DNA from: Alphaproteobacteria bacterium
Lineage (GTDB): Bacteria > Pseudomonadota > Alphaproteobacteria > Rhodobacterales > Rhodobacteraceae
Direction: 5' to 3'
NCBI GenBank assembly: GCA_030427405.1
Contig: JAUHXK010000011.1
Location: 62,001-126,000, forward strand
Length of the DNA stretch: 64,000 nt
The notes below the pieces were generated by a model, which was not told the DNA's origin, searched no databases, and saw only the letters and a program-made list of their open reading frames with translations. The position numbers were made by a program, and so were the translations under genes. Position 1 is the stretch's first letter. The number at the start of each line of letters is the position of its first letter. Shown piece by piece: positions 52,805 to 61,500 of this stretch.

Positions 52805-53806
52805 ATGAAGTTCTTTGCCAGACAAACCGCGAACTTGTTGACCATTTTGTCGTTGGCGGCAGGGCCGGTTGTTTTGACCTCTTTTTCATTGGCGCCTGAC
52901 ATGGCCGTCGCCAAAAACGACAAAGGCAACGGTGGTGGAAATGGCAATGGGCACGGAAAAGGAAATGGAAAGGCAAACAGCGGCTATGGAAAAGCCAAGA
53001 AAGCCAGCGCCCATGCCGCTGGGAAGCCTTTCGTCTACAAGGGTAATTCCAAAGCCAAAACATCGCGGAGTTCAGCGCGGGCCAATACCAACCTGGCAGC
53101 CATCGGGCAAAAGATCAGGCGGGATTTTGACGGTCTGGTAAATGGCAATAAAAGACAAAAGGTGGTGGCCCAAAGGCCAAGGCCTGTCGCCAAACCGAAA
53201 TCGCACGAGATCAAAACATCGCTGCGTCCGGTTGCCCGTGCGCCGATGTCTGGCGGGTATCGGGACAAATCCGAAGACCGCGCGAGGAAAAGGTACAGGG
53301 ATCCTTTGGTCGCGGCGATTACCGATCCGGATGGATCGACCAAGTTGCGCAATCTGAATGCCGCGAATGCCGCTGCGCCCGCCTTTGCCAATGCCTCACC
53401 GAACAGCAATGTTGGAAAGATCGCCGCGTATCAGGATGCCGCCGAGACCTACTATGATTTGCGTGGGGAATTGTCGAAGCAGGGAAAAGAGATACGCGAG
53501 TTCACCGAAAGCTATGACGGGCGCAGCAGCCTGGAGGTAGAACAGGACATTTCCGCGCTTGATCCGGCGGACCCCGACTATGACGCACATCTTGCCGAGC
53601 TTGCGCAGGAATTGGATGCGGCGCTGGCTTATGAAGGCGAGCGCGAACATATGATCGGTGATCTGAAGGCCGCGCGCGAGGAGGCCGAACTGGCCGCCAA
53701 GCAAGCCGAGGACGCGTTCTATGATGCCTCCATGGGCGCGGTGCTGACCCGCGAAACCCTTGCTGAATTGCATGGTAAACTAGGATTGCCGATCCCAAGG
53801 TATTAG
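52805..53806 (+). CDS. Uncharacterised secreted protein with Gly/Asn-rich N-terminus and coiled-coil C-terminus
   Basis: A 333-residue protein I cannot assign to a family. The signal peptide ends about AVA before KNDKG. Residues 37-65 are low complexity (GNGGGNGNGHGKGNGKANSG), residues 70-185 are basic and disordered-looking, and residues 215-330 are charged and helical (EREHMIGDLKAAREEAELAA), likely a coiled coil. AGGGAAG precedes ATG 52805. It is divergent from the RcnB-like gene with 171 bp between, so the two may share regulation. A structural or cell-envelope role is possible. Confidence 0.7.
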   Translation: MKFFARQTANLLTILSLAAGPVVLTSFSLAPDMAVAKNDKGNGGGNGNGHGKGNGKANSGYGKAKKASAHAAGKPFVYKGNSKAKTSRSSARANTNLAAIGQKIRRDFDGLVNGNKRQKVVAQRPRPVAKPKSHEIKTSLRPVARAPMSGGYRDKSEDRARKRYRDPLVAAITDPDGSTKLRNLNAANAAAPAFANASPNSNVGKIAAYQDAAETYYDLRGELSKQGKEIREFTESYDGRSSLEVEQDISALDPADPDYDAHLAELAQELDAALAYEGEREHMIGDLKAAREEAELAAKQAEDAFYDASMGAVLTRETLAELHGKLGLPIPRY

Positions 53807-53897
53807 CCGCAGCGCTGATTTACGCGATGATCGGACCTGAAAGGGGCATCCGGGTTTGATTTGGTAAGCGCAGGTCAGGCTGGTTATCGCGCGCTGA

Positions 53898-54707
53898 TCA
53901 AAAGTCGATTTCGACCCCCGGCAGGTTCAGTTCCTTCATCATGTCGCGCAGTTCCTGCCGCGCGGCGATGTTTGAAATATTGAGCTGTTTTACCCCGATA
54001 TCCTTGAGGTCCAGCAAGGTCAGGCCGCGTGGGAACAACTCGCGGAATATGACCCGCTCGGAAAAGCCCGAGGCCACGCGAAAGCCGATGCGCTGTGACA
54101 GCATCTCGATAGCGCGCTGCATCTTTTCCTTGTTGACCATGCGCTGGGTGCCGACGCGGTTGCGCACGACGACCCAGTCGATCGGTTTCAGCCCCGCCTG
54201 CGCCCGCAATTGTCGCGCGTTCCAGACCATCTCGGAATAGACCGACGGCCCCAGGATCTTTTCGCCCTTGGCATCGACACGCGCCAGCAGGTCAAAGTCG
54301 ATGAAGCTGTCGTTGAGCGGGGTTATCAGCGTGTCGGCCAGAGAATGCGCTACCTGACTGAGGCGGGTATGCGACCCAGGGCAGTCAATCAGGATAAAGT
54401 CGCTGTCGCTCTCAAGCTCGGCGACCGCGGCCGACAGGCGGTGATCATAGATGTTTTCGCCCGGCTTCAGGGTGCTGGCGTCAATTTCCGGCAGATCATG
54501 GTGTCTGGGGCTTGGCAGCGACAGGTCCGATCCGTTCAGAAAATGCCCCCGGTTCTCGAAATACCGCCCCAGGCTGCGTTGGCGCAGGTCCAGGTCCAGC
54601 GTGCTGACCTTGTGACCCAGGCGCGCCAGAGCGGTTGCGACATGCATCGAAACCGTCGATTTGCCCGCGCCGCCTTTTTCGTTTCCGACCACAATGATAT
54701 GTGCCAT
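53898..54707 (-). CDS. mipZ: Division-plane positioning ATPase MipZ
   Basis: A 269-residue ParA/MinD-type ATPase. The deviant Walker A is VVGNEKGGAGKST at residues 6-18, the switch region DLDLRQRSLGRYFENR follows, and Walker B is DFILIDCPGSHTR. The VVVRNRVGTQRMVNKEKM segment and length match alphaproteobacterial MipZ, which forms a gradient from ParB at the poles and blocks FtsZ polymerisation away from midcell. ATG 54707 fits the family start. There is no parAB nearby. Confidence 0.93.
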   Translation of the reverse strand: MAHIIVVGNEKGGAGKSTVSMHVATALARLGHKVSTLDLDLRQRSLGRYFENRGHFLNGSDLSLPSPRHHDLPEIDASTLKPGENIYDHRLSAAVAELESDSDFILIDCPGSHTRLSQVAHSLADTLITPLNDSFIDFDLLARVDAKGEKILGPSVYSEMVWNARQLRAQAGLKPIDWVVVRNRVGTQRMVNKEKMQRAIEMLSQRIGFRVASGFSERVIFRELFPRGLTLLDLKDIGVKQLNISNIAARQELRDMMKELNLPGVEIDF

Positions 54708-55157
54708 GCCTGCGTTCCCAAACCTTGCCGTGTTTGCATACACGTTGTTGCAGGCCACTATATGTTGTGTTGGTTGTGAAGGGAAGAACCCCCCGCGTAG
54801 CATTTCCGCAATATCTGTGCCCAACGTCGAGAAACCGGGATGCGGGGCCGGTGCGGGCAAGCCTCAGCGCTTGCCGAGGCGCGGTATTATCCGACCCTGA
54901 CGCGCGCGGGACGTTGCTGACCGTTGCGCCTGCAAAGCAGACCGACAGAGCATTTTCACAACCTCCGGGCGTCACCGTTGTCGCGCAGGTTCTCGCCTGA
55001 AACCGGAATGCCCGGGAAAGAGTTATTCTAAAAAGCATCAGTTTATGATATGTTATGTCTGCATTTTATTGACTAAACGCCCATATCCGTCGGGCATATT
55101 TTTGCGAAGTAATTACAGCGATTTTTCCAAGACTGAGCCAGCTCAAGAGGTGTAGCT
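54708..55157. other. 450-bp intergenic region between mipZ and the haem peroxidase gene
   Basis: No gene is supported here. The left 300 bases are GC-rich with chance open frames; the right 150 are AT-rich and probably hold the peroxidase promoter. TTGACT at 55069 resembles a -35 box but no good -10 follows at the right spacing. CAAGAGGTG supplies the ribosome site at about 55144. Confidence 0.5.
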
Positions 55158-56663
55158 ATGTCCAATTCAATTAATTTGTCCCCTTTTCACGGCACCGCCG
55201 GTCGCCATCCGACACGCGCCTTTCTGGATTCGCTCAGCGGGCATGATGACCCCGGCAATTTTGGGCGAATGTTTCCCGGATTGCCGCCATTGCATGTTGA
55301 TGACGCAAAGCTGGAAGAGCTTGCCGATGCCATGATGGACGCAAGCGGACAGACCCATGACAATGGGGATATCCCAGCCGGGTTTACATACCTTGGCCAA
55401 TTCGTGGATCACGACATCACGCTGGATCTTACATCGCTGGGCGAAAAGATGCGTGACCCTACGGCGGTCGAGAATTTCCGCTCTCCCAGTCTTGATCTGG
55501 ACAGCATCTATGGGCGCGGTCCCGATGGCAGCCCGCATCTTTACGCCCGCGATCCCAATACGTTCGGGACAACGGCCAAGCTGCTGATCGGCAGCAATGT
55601 CACCGTCGGGTTTGGCGGGGTCACGGGCGATTTCCGCAATGACCTACCCAGAAGCCCCGAGGGCCGCGCCCTGATTGGTGACCACAGGAACGACGAAAAC
55701 CTGATCGTTGCACAGACACATCTGGCGTTTCTCAAGTTCCACAACAAGGTGGTAGACCACCTGTCTGCCCAGGGGCAAAGCGATGACACACTGTTCCACG
55801 CAGCGCGCCAGACGACGACATGGCATTATCAGTGGCTGGTGTTGCATGACTTCCTTGGACGGCTGACCATGCCTGGCACCGTCGACAAGATCCTGCATGA
55901 CGGGCGGAAATTCTACCGATTCAAGAAATTCCCCTATATGCCAGTCGAATTCTCTGGCGCGGTCTATCGTCTGGGCCATTCGATGGTGCGTCAATCCTAT
56001 GACTACAACAGGATTTTTGACGCGGCTGACTTCTCGCTTCTGTTCGGGTTCACCGGTCTGTCCGGCAGCATCGTCGGCGATCTGGCCCCGCAGCCGCCGG
56101 TTGGGCCGTTGCCCATCGAGCGGTTGCCAAGCAACTGGATAATCGATTGGCGCAGGTTCTATGACATCGACAGCAGCGGTCTGACGCAATCATCGCGTAA
56201 GATCGACGGGCTTCTTGCGGCCGAGTTGCATCAGCTGCCCGGCGGTGGCGGTAACCTTGCCGCCCGGAACCTCAAGCGCGGTGTTCAGCTTGGTCTGCCT
56301 TCTGGCCAGATGATTGCTGACGCTATGCATCTGTCACCGGGCGACAAGATGACTGCGTCCGAGATCGCGACCGGCCCGGACGGGGCCGTGGCCCAGCAAC
56401 ATGGCATGCATGAACAAACCCCGCTTTGGTATTACATCCTGAAAGAGGCCGAGGTGAAGGGCGGCGGGCAACGTCTTGGCCCCGTCGGGTCGATCATCGT
56501 GTCCGAGGTCCTGGTCGGGCTGGTTCACGGGGATCGGCAGTCTTACCTGTGGCAGAACGGAACAAGCTGGCGGCCGACGCTTCCGTCGCAAACCCAGGGT
56601 GACTTTACCATAGCCGACCTGTTGCGCTTCGTGGATGAAATCAATCCGATTGGCGATAACTAA
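55158..56663 (+). CDS. Animal-type haem peroxidase family protein
   Basis: A 501-residue protein of the animal peroxidase superfamily. The distal histidine lies in GQFVDHDITLDL, followed by ARDPNTFG. The catalytic block DENLIVAQTHLAFLKFHNKV is intact, and the proximal histidine is in VYRLGHSMVRQSYDYN. No signal peptide is visible, so it is cytoplasmic or exported by a leaderless route such as type I secretion. It would oxidise halides or phenols with peroxide. It ends near the rpmE terminator. Confidence 0.87.
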   Translation: MSNSINLSPFHGTAGRHPTRAFLDSLSGHDDPGNFGRMFPGLPPLHVDDAKLEELADAMMDASGQTHDNGDIPAGFTYLGQFVDHDITLDLTSLGEKMRDPTAVENFRSPSLDLDSIYGRGPDGSPHLYARDPNTFGTTAKLLIGSNVTVGFGGVTGDFRNDLPRSPEGRALIGDHRNDENLIVAQTHLAFLKFHNKVVDHLSAQGQSDDTLFHAARQTTTWHYQWLVLHDFLGRLTMPGTVDKILHDGRKFYRFKKFPYMPVEFSGAVYRLGHSMVRQSYDYNRIFDAADFSLLFGFTGLSGSIVGDLAPQPPVGPLPIERLPSNWIIDWRRFYDIDSSGLTQSSRKIDGLLAAELHQLPGGGGNLAARNLKRGVQLGLPSGQMIADAMHLSPGDKMTASEIATGPDGAVAQQHGMHEQTPLWYYILKEAEVKGGGQRLGPVGSIIVSEVLVGLVHGDRQSYLWQNGTSWRPTLPSQTQGDFTIADLLRFVDEINPIGDN

Positions 56664-56706
56664 GGCCGCGCGGGCCAGCCGGTTCAGCCCGGCTTCATAA
56701 AACAAA

Positions 56707-56732
56707 AAAGGCCGCCCGAACCGGCGGCCTTT
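56707..56732. terminator. Bidirectional intrinsic terminator
   Basis: AAAGGCCGCC and GGCGGCCTTT form a perfect 10-bp stem with a six-base loop. A-rich sequence precedes it and TTT follows. It ends rplS-rpmE on the minus strand and the peroxidase gene on the plus strand. Confidence 0.92.
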
Positions 56733-56753
56733 CTCGTGTAATTTTGGTCGGGA

Positions 56754-56975
56754 TCAGAAGCCCAGACCTTCGTATTTCTTCTTGAACTTCGACACTCGGC
56801 CGCCGGCGTCCATCAGGCGCGACGAGCCACCGGTCCATGCGGGGTGCACGGAGGGGTCGATTTCCAGAGCCAGCTGATCGCCTTCGCTGCCCCAGGTGGA
56901 TTTCATCTGAACAACGGTGCCATCGGTCATTTTGACGTCGATGACGTGATAATCGGGATGGATGTCTTTTTTCAT
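56754..56975 (-). CDS. rpmE: 50S ribosomal protein L31
   Basis: A 73-residue L31. It opens [20 protein letters not shown], the typical start, with the HPAWTGGSS segment. No zinc-binding CxxC pair is visible, so it is the C-minus form. It lies 11 bases from rplS in the same operon and ends near the terminator. Confidence 0.97.
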   Translation of the reverse strand: MKKDIHPDYHVIDVKMTDGTVVQMKSTWGSEGDQLALEIDPSVHPAWTGGSSRLMDAGGRVSKFKKKYEGLGF

Positions 56976-56986
56976 CTTTCCGTTCC

Positions 56987-57370
56987 TTACGCTTCGGCGC
57001 CAGCTTTGGGCTTGTAGTTGGTGACCTCTGCGATACGTGCGGATTTACCACGACGGGTGCGCAGGTAGTACAGTTTGGCGCGACGAACGCGGCCACGGCG
57101 AACAACGGTGATGCTGTCGATGTTGGTCGAATGCAGCGGGAATACACGCTCCACGCCTTCGCCGAATGAAATTTTGCGGACGGTGAACGAACCGGCGATG
57201 CCGTTGCCACCTTTACGCGCGATGCAGACACCTTCGTAGTTCTGCACACGGGTACGCGACCCTTCGGTCACTTTAAAGCCGACACGAACGGTGTCACCGG
57301 CTTTGAAATCGGGGATGTCTTTCCCCAGGGCGGCAATCTGTTCCGCCTCAAGCTGTGCGATCAGGTCCAT
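56987..57370 (-). CDS. rplS: 50S ribosomal protein L19
   Basis: A 127-residue L19. Typical segments are [40 protein letters not shown] and the [20 protein letters not shown] tail. It contacts the 30S interface. In most bacteria it directly follows trmD; here a GH25 gene on the other strand separates them. AGGAGAAA precedes its ATG at 57370. Confidence 0.98.
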   Translation of the reverse strand: MDLIAQLEAEQIAALGKDIPDFKAGDTVRVGFKVTEGSRTRVQNYEGVCIARKGGNGIAGSFTVRKISFGEGVERVFPLHSTNIDSITVVRRGRVRRAKLYYLRTRRGKSARIAEVTNYKPKAGAEA

Positions 57371-57754
57371 CGCAGTTTCTCCTATCTGCTCGTGGTTGGT
57401 CCACGAAGTTTGGGCACGGCCTGAGAGCTCTTGGTCTTCACCGGGTCCTGCGTACAGCCCGCCAGAGATCAGATCGAATGTTCCTTTGGTCTGGTCTGTT
57501 GCGCCGCGTCCCGCCGAAGAAAGCCAGGCATGACGACATCAACAACCAAAAACACCGGAGTCGCGTTTCACGACACCGGATTGCGGTCGTTTAGGGAATT
57601 CAACGTCTGTGATCAAGCCCAAAACGCAGGAAAAGCGCCCAGGTAGGCCGGAATCCAGTGGGAATCCGCCGTCAGGGAAAACACGCATTGCCTTGGTGCC
57701 GGGAAACGGCATTCTGAACGCAATTGGCCGAGCAGAAATTTGAAACGGGATATC
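57371..57754. other. 384-bp divergent region between rplS and the GH25 lysozyme gene
   Basis: No gene is supported. It must carry the rplS-rpmE promoter, since the operon is not continuous with trmD, plus the promoter of the GH25 gene. I see no strong consensus promoter, repeat or riboswitch in it. Confidence 0.5.
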
Positions 57755-58570
57755 ATGATACGCACAGTGCTTTTGTTGGCAGCCCTGGCGGCAACACTTG
57801 CGGCTTGCGGGCGGCGGGCGCCGCCGCCGCAGGTCATTGCGCCACCGCAGAGTCCGGCGGCCGGGACTTTTGCGTCGCCGGCGGTGATCTACCCGCAATT
57901 CGGCGATGCGGACCCGCATGAATGGGAACGGCGCCATCCGGGTCTGTATCCGGTTCACGGGTTGGACGTGTCGCGGTGGCAGGGCGATATCGACTGGCCG
58001 ACGGCCAAGGCGTCGGGCGTCAGTTTCGTGTTCATCAAGGCCACCGAGGGCGGCGATTTCAAGGACCCGATGTTCGACGACCATCGGCGTGGAGCCCAGG
58101 CGGCGGCGGTGCCGTGGGGTGCTTATCACTATTACTATTTCTGCCGCCCGGCGGCCGAACAGGCCCGTTGGTTCATCGAAAATGTTCCGCAGGGTGCGGG
58201 GCTGCCCCATGTTCTGGATATGGAATGGACGCCGCATTCAAAGACATGCACGTTGCGCCCCGACGGGAAAACCGTTCGTGAGGAAGCACAGAAGTTCCTG
58301 AATATCCTGGAAAAGCACTATGGCCGCCGTCCCATCGTATACACGACGGTCGATTTCTACCGCGATACCCATATAGGAAGGTTGCCCAAAACCGAATTCT
58401 GGCTGCGCTCTGTCGCAGGGCACCCGCGGCAGGTCTATCCCAAGGCCATTTGGCGGTTCTGGCAATATACGGGAACGGGTCTTGTTCCCGGTGTCGAGGG
58501 CAAGGTTGATATCAATGTCTTCAACGGACCACCCGAGCAATGGGCGGCCTGGCAGGCCGGTCTGCACTAG
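57755..58570 (+). CDS. GH25-family lysozyme lipoprotein
   Basis: A 271-residue glycoside hydrolase 25. MIRTVLLLAALAATLAAC ends in a lipobox (LAAC, Cys18), so it is a lipoprotein. The catalytic domain starts at GLDVSRWQGDIDW, with FIKATEGGDFKDP, AYHYYYFCRP and the acidic pair in PHVLDMEWTP, and ends with FWQYTGTG and KVDINVFNG. It cleaves muramidase bonds in peptidoglycan. It sits on the plus strand between trmD and rplS and converges with trmD. Confidence 0.92.
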   Translation: MIRTVLLLAALAATLAACGRRAPPPQVIAPPQSPAAGTFASPAVIYPQFGDADPHEWERRHPGLYPVHGLDVSRWQGDIDWPTAKASGVSFVFIKATEGGDFKDPMFDDHRRGAQAAAVPWGAYHYYYFCRPAAEQARWFIENVPQGAGLPHVLDMEWTPHSKTCTLRPDGKTVREEAQKFLNILEKHYGRRPIVYTTVDFYRDTHIGRLPKTEFWLRSVAGHPRQVYPKAIWRFWQYTGTGLVPGVEGKVDINVFNGPPEQWAAWQAGLH

Positions 58571-58592
58571 TCGGATCGCCGCCCCGCCGATA

Positions 58593-59396
58593 TCACTCGG
58601 TTTCGTCAGAGCCTTGGTGTTTTTGCCATAGGTCCGGCCGGCGTCTGCGCGTCAGCTCTTGGGCGGTGGCATGGCGCCATTCGGCGATGCGTCCATGATG
58701 GCCGGACATGAGGACATCCGGAATTGTCCGTCCCTTCCACTCGGCCGGGCGGGTATACTGCGGGTGTTCCAGCAGGCCTGAAGAAAAGCTTTCGTCTTCG
58801 GTCGATGCCTGGTTTCCCAACACGCCGGGGATCAGCCGCACGGTGGCGTCGATCAACGCCTGTGCCGCTATCTCGCCGCCGGTCATGACAAAGTCGCCCA
58901 GGCTGACTTCCTGTATGCCGTAATGGTCCAGAACGCGTTCATCCACGCCTTCGAACCGTCCGCACAACAGGGTCATGCCGTCGCAGCGGGCCAGGTTCTG
59001 CATCATCTGCTGGTCCATTGGCCGCCCCCGCGGGCTGAGATAGATCAGGGGCCAGTTGCCCTGTATCCCGGCCATCGTGTGTTCGATCGCGTCGCCCAGC
59101 ACATCCGCACGCAGGACCATACCGGCGCCACCGCCTGCGGGGGTGTCATCGACATTGCGATGTTTGCCAATGCCGAATTGCCGAAGATCGACGGTTTCAA
59201 GCTGCCACAATCCTTCCTGCAGGGCCTTGCCCGTCAGGCTTTCACCCAGAACGCCGGGAAAGGCCGAAGGGAACAGGGTGATGACCTTGGCTTTCCACAC
59301 GCCGTGCAGATCAGGTGTGGGGGTCAGCAACTCGCGGGGTTTCAATGTGGGGCGAATGGCCTTGCGACCGTGGGATTTACCGGGTGTCTGAGTCAT
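58593..59396 (-). CDS. trmD: tRNA (guanine-N1-)-methyltransferase TrmD
   Basis: A 267-residue SPOUT methyltransferase with a short N-terminal extension (about 40 residues) before WKAKVITLFPSAFPGVLGES. The trefoil-knot motifs are present: YLSPRGRPMDQQMMQNLA, LLCGRFEGVDERVLDHY and SLGDFVMTGGEIAAQALIDA. It methylates G37 of tRNAs. The ATG at 59396 overlaps the sulfotransferase stop by ATGA, so the two are translationally coupled. Confidence 0.96.
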   Translation of the reverse strand: MTQTPGKSHGRKAIRPTLKPRELLTPTPDLHGVWKAKVITLFPSAFPGVLGESLTGKALQEGLWQLETVDLRQFGIGKHRNVDDTPAGGGAGMVLRADVLGDAIEHTMAGIQGNWPLIYLSPRGRPMDQQMMQNLARCDGMTLLCGRFEGVDERVLDHYGIQEVSLGDFVMTGGEIAAQALIDATVRLIPGVLGNQASTEDESFSSGLLEHPQYTRPAEWKGRTIPDVLMSGHHGRIAEWRHATAQELTRRRRPDLWQKHQGSDETE

Positions 59397-60208
59397 GATG
59401 TACCGACCTGATCGCCATGGGCGTTTTGAACGATTGCTGCCTTTTGTCTGACAAGCGCCGCTTCGTCCAGCCTTGACCGGTTCAGCAACAGCAGCTCTTG
59501 CAGCGCCTCGGCGGGCAGTTGGGTGTTGGTCTGTGTCGGCCCGACCAATTGCGCGGCCTTGGGCCGGGGCAGGTTCAGGAACGCCGCAAACGGGTCGCCG
59601 GGCCCGAAAGACAGGTCCTGCATATCCTCCAGCCATTCGGTTTGCACCCTGACCGCCGGTATCCGGTCCTGAATGGCACGGGCGGTGGATTGGGGTGACG
59701 GCAACGGGTCAAGCTTGGCGCGATAAGCGTCGTAATCCAGAACCAGGCGGGTGCGTTGCAGGTCATGTGCCCACAGGCTGCGCAACCACCCGCCGCGCTG
59801 GCGCAGCGACAGGTATACCGTCAGGTCGACATCCTGTCCGGCAAAGGTATCCAGCACCCTGTCAACCAGGCAGGCCGCAAGGTCCGGTGCGGCACCATAG
59901 CCCACTTCTATGTTCCGGCTTGGGCGCAGACCCGCGAAATTTTCTTCGCTCAGGATCAGGCCGCGCTTGTCGCCGAAATCCAAAGTGGACAGGAACTGCC
60001 CAATTTGGGTGCCGAAATCCCCAAGCGTCCCGGACGTACCATAGACCGAATGCCGCGTGGCGGCATCGGCCAGACCGGATTTCCGGGTCTTGTACGGAAG
60101 AACCAGCGCGAAATGCGGCCAAATCAGTTCTCGGTTTTCGAACAGAAAGGACTGGGCCGCCGTGGTTCCTGTTTTGTGGAGCCCAAGATGCAGCAGCACC
60201 CGCCGCAT
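59393..60208 (-). CDS. Sulfotransferase-like P-loop protein
   Basis: A 271-residue protein. The N-terminal LLHLGLHKTGTTAAQSFLF resembles the PAPS-binding 5'-phosphosulfate loop of sulfotransferases, and VYLSLRQRGGWLRSLW the 3'-phosphate-binding segment. The rest is divergent, and the substrate is unknown. It lies between rimM and trmD, overlapping trmD by four bases and abutting the rimM stop, so it belongs to the ribosomal-modification transcript. I assign it by motif only. Confidence 0.75.
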   Translation of the reverse strand: MRRVLLHLGLHKTGTTAAQSFLFENRELIWPHFALVLPYKTRKSGLADAATRHSVYGTSGTLGDFGTQIGQFLSTLDFGDKRGLILSEENFAGLRPSRNIEVGYGAAPDLAACLVDRVLDTFAGQDVDLTVYLSLRQRGGWLRSLWAHDLQRTRLVLDYDAYRAKLDPLPSPQSTARAIQDRIPAVRVQTEWLEDMQDLSFGPGDPFAAFLNLPRPKAAQLVGPTQTNTQLPAEALQELLLLNRSRLDEAALVRQKAAIVQNAHGDQVGTS

Positions 60209-60711
60209 TACAGCAATCCGTCTGGCGGATCGGCAATGATCCGGCCCTGTTCCAGATCAACGGTCGGCACGGCCTCCAGCGTGAACGGCAGCAAAACCGT
60301 GGATTTCAGGCCTGGCCCGTGTAGTTCCAGCAGGTCCGCCGCGCCGTGGTTCTGAACCGATTTCACCCGGCCCAGCAGCGTGCCACCGGTGTCATAGACC
60401 TCAAGCCCGATCAGGTCAGTATGATAGAACTCGTCATCCGGCAGCGAGGGCAACTGATCACGCCGCGCAAAAAGGCGCAGGCCGTTTAACGCATCCGCCT
60501 GTTCCTTGGTCTCAACCCCGCCCAGACGGGCGGCAAAGCCGTTCTTGATCGCGCGGGTTAGGACCACGGGGTAACGCTCTTTCCCGGTCTCGTCGGTCAA
60601 GGGGGAGTAGCCCTCAATATCCTCAGGCACGGCACAAAAACTTTTCAGCCGCACCTCACCGCGCACCCCGTACGAGCCCGCAATGCTGCCGACACAGATC
60701 AGATCATTCAT
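60208..60711 (-). CDS. rimM: Ribosome maturation factor RimM
   Basis: A 167-residue RimM. It opens [20 protein letters not shown], with the PRC-barrel domain later showing [15 protein letters not shown] and the [19 protein letters not shown] tail. It binds S19 and assists 30S assembly. ATG 60711 is preferred; an ATG at 60720 adds three residues. Its start overlaps the stop of a small upstream membrane-protein gene. Confidence 0.95.
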   Translation of the reverse strand: MNDLICVGSIAGSYGVRGEVRLKSFCAVPEDIEGYSPLTDETGKERYPVVLTRAIKNGFAARLGGVETKEQADALNGLRLFARRDQLPSLPDDEFYHTDLIGLEVYDTGGTLLGRVKSVQNHGAADLLELHGPGLKSTVLLPFTLEAVPTVDLEQGRIIADPPDGLL

Positions 60712-60850
60712 TTCGACCATCCGTCACACATAGCCCGCCCCGCCATTGCCCGACCCCCTCGCATGCCTCGCGCTGGTTCGAGCGTTCGAAAAACACGCCC
60801 ACAATAAAGGCGATCGCCAGCAGGATGGGAAGCCGTAACAATCCAAACAT
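60704..60850 (-). CDS. Small single-pass membrane protein (48 residues)
   Basis: A 48-residue frame, [20 protein letters not shown] then [19 protein letters not shown] and CVTDGRNE. One N-terminal helix is followed by a short tail with two cysteines. It overlaps the rimM start by eight bases and follows bluB by two, so it is probably translated. Similar tiny proteins with a FERxxxxEAC motif appear in Rhodobacteraceae, as far as I recall. Function unknown. Confidence 0.65.
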   Translation of the reverse strand: MFGLLRLPILLAIAFIVGVFFERSNQREACEGVGQWRGGLCVTDGRNE

Positions 60851-60852
60851 GC

Positions 60853-61488
60853 CTAGCGCACCTCGATGGGCAGAGAAGCATTGCGGCATTCCCAGCCGAC
60901 CTGCTCCAATTCCGGTGTATCTGACGGGGCCTCGGGCCAACCTACGCAGAAATAACCGATCAACCGCCAGTCTTTTGGCACATCCAGATCGCGCGCCATC
61001 TGGTCAGGGTCAAGGATCGAGACCCAGCCCAGCCCCAAACCTTCTGTCCTTAAGGCCAGCCAGAACAGGGTGATGGCCGAGACCACGGAATAACGCCGCA
61101 TCTCGGGCATGGTGTCTGCGCCCAGACCTTGCCCCTTGTCGGTGGCATCGTCGCAGAACACGGCCAACTGAACCGGGGCTTCTTTCATGCCCGACAGTTT
61201 CAGCCCGCTGTACAGCTGCGCCTTTTCACCGGAATACCCCGTCAGCGCCTGTTCGTTTGCGGCTTGGAAATTCTGCAATGCCGCGTCGCGCGCGGCCTCA
61301 CTTTCGACGCGGATCACGCGCCAAGGTTCGCTGAGCCCCACCGAAGGGGCCAGCCGAAACACGTCGAGGCAGCGCGTCAGCACTGCCTCGTCTATCGCGT
61401 CGGTGCGGAACCGGCGCACGTCGCGCCGGAGCCGCATCAACAGGTCGAACTGCGTGCGAAAATCGTCAGTGAAAGCCTGATCCTGCAC
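60853..61488 (-). CDS. bluB: 5,6-dimethylbenzimidazole synthase BluB (nitroreductase-like)
   Basis: A 211-residue flavin-destroying synthase of the nitroreductase fold. It shows MRLRRDVRRFRTDAIDEAVL, RLAPSVGLSEPWRVIRV, PEMRRYSVVSAITLFWLALR and GLGWVSILDP, the BluB pattern. It converts FMN to the lower ligand of cobalamin. It lies between rpsP and the small membrane gene in the ribosomal cluster, with no other cobalamin gene visible. No B12 riboswitch is seen nearby. Confidence 0.9.
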   Translation of the reverse strand: MQDQAFTDDFRTQFDLLMRLRRDVRRFRTDAIDEAVLTRCLDVFRLAPSVGLSEPWRVIRVESEAARDAALQNFQAANEQALTGYSGEKAQLYSGLKLSGMKEAPVQLAVFCDDATDKGQGLGADTMPEMRRYSVVSAITLFWLALRTEGLGLGWVSILDPDQMARDLDVPKDWRLIGYFCVGWPEAPSDTPELEQVGWECRNASLPIEVR

Positions 61489-61500
61489 GCGCCCGCCTGC

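Noticed and set aside
55069-55100. Sigma-70 promoter with TTGACT for the haem peroxidase gene
   Set aside because: No acceptable -10 hexamer occurs at 16-18 bases; the nearest AT-rich hexamer is about 20 away.
57755-58570. GH25 lysozyme as a prophage endolysin
   Set aside because: It has a lipoprotein signal and no phage, holin or integrase genes nearby, so it is more likely a cell-wall enzyme.
61489-61500. Cobalamin riboswitch upstream of bluB
   Set aside because: Only 12 bases separate rpsP from bluB in the operon, too short for a riboswitch.
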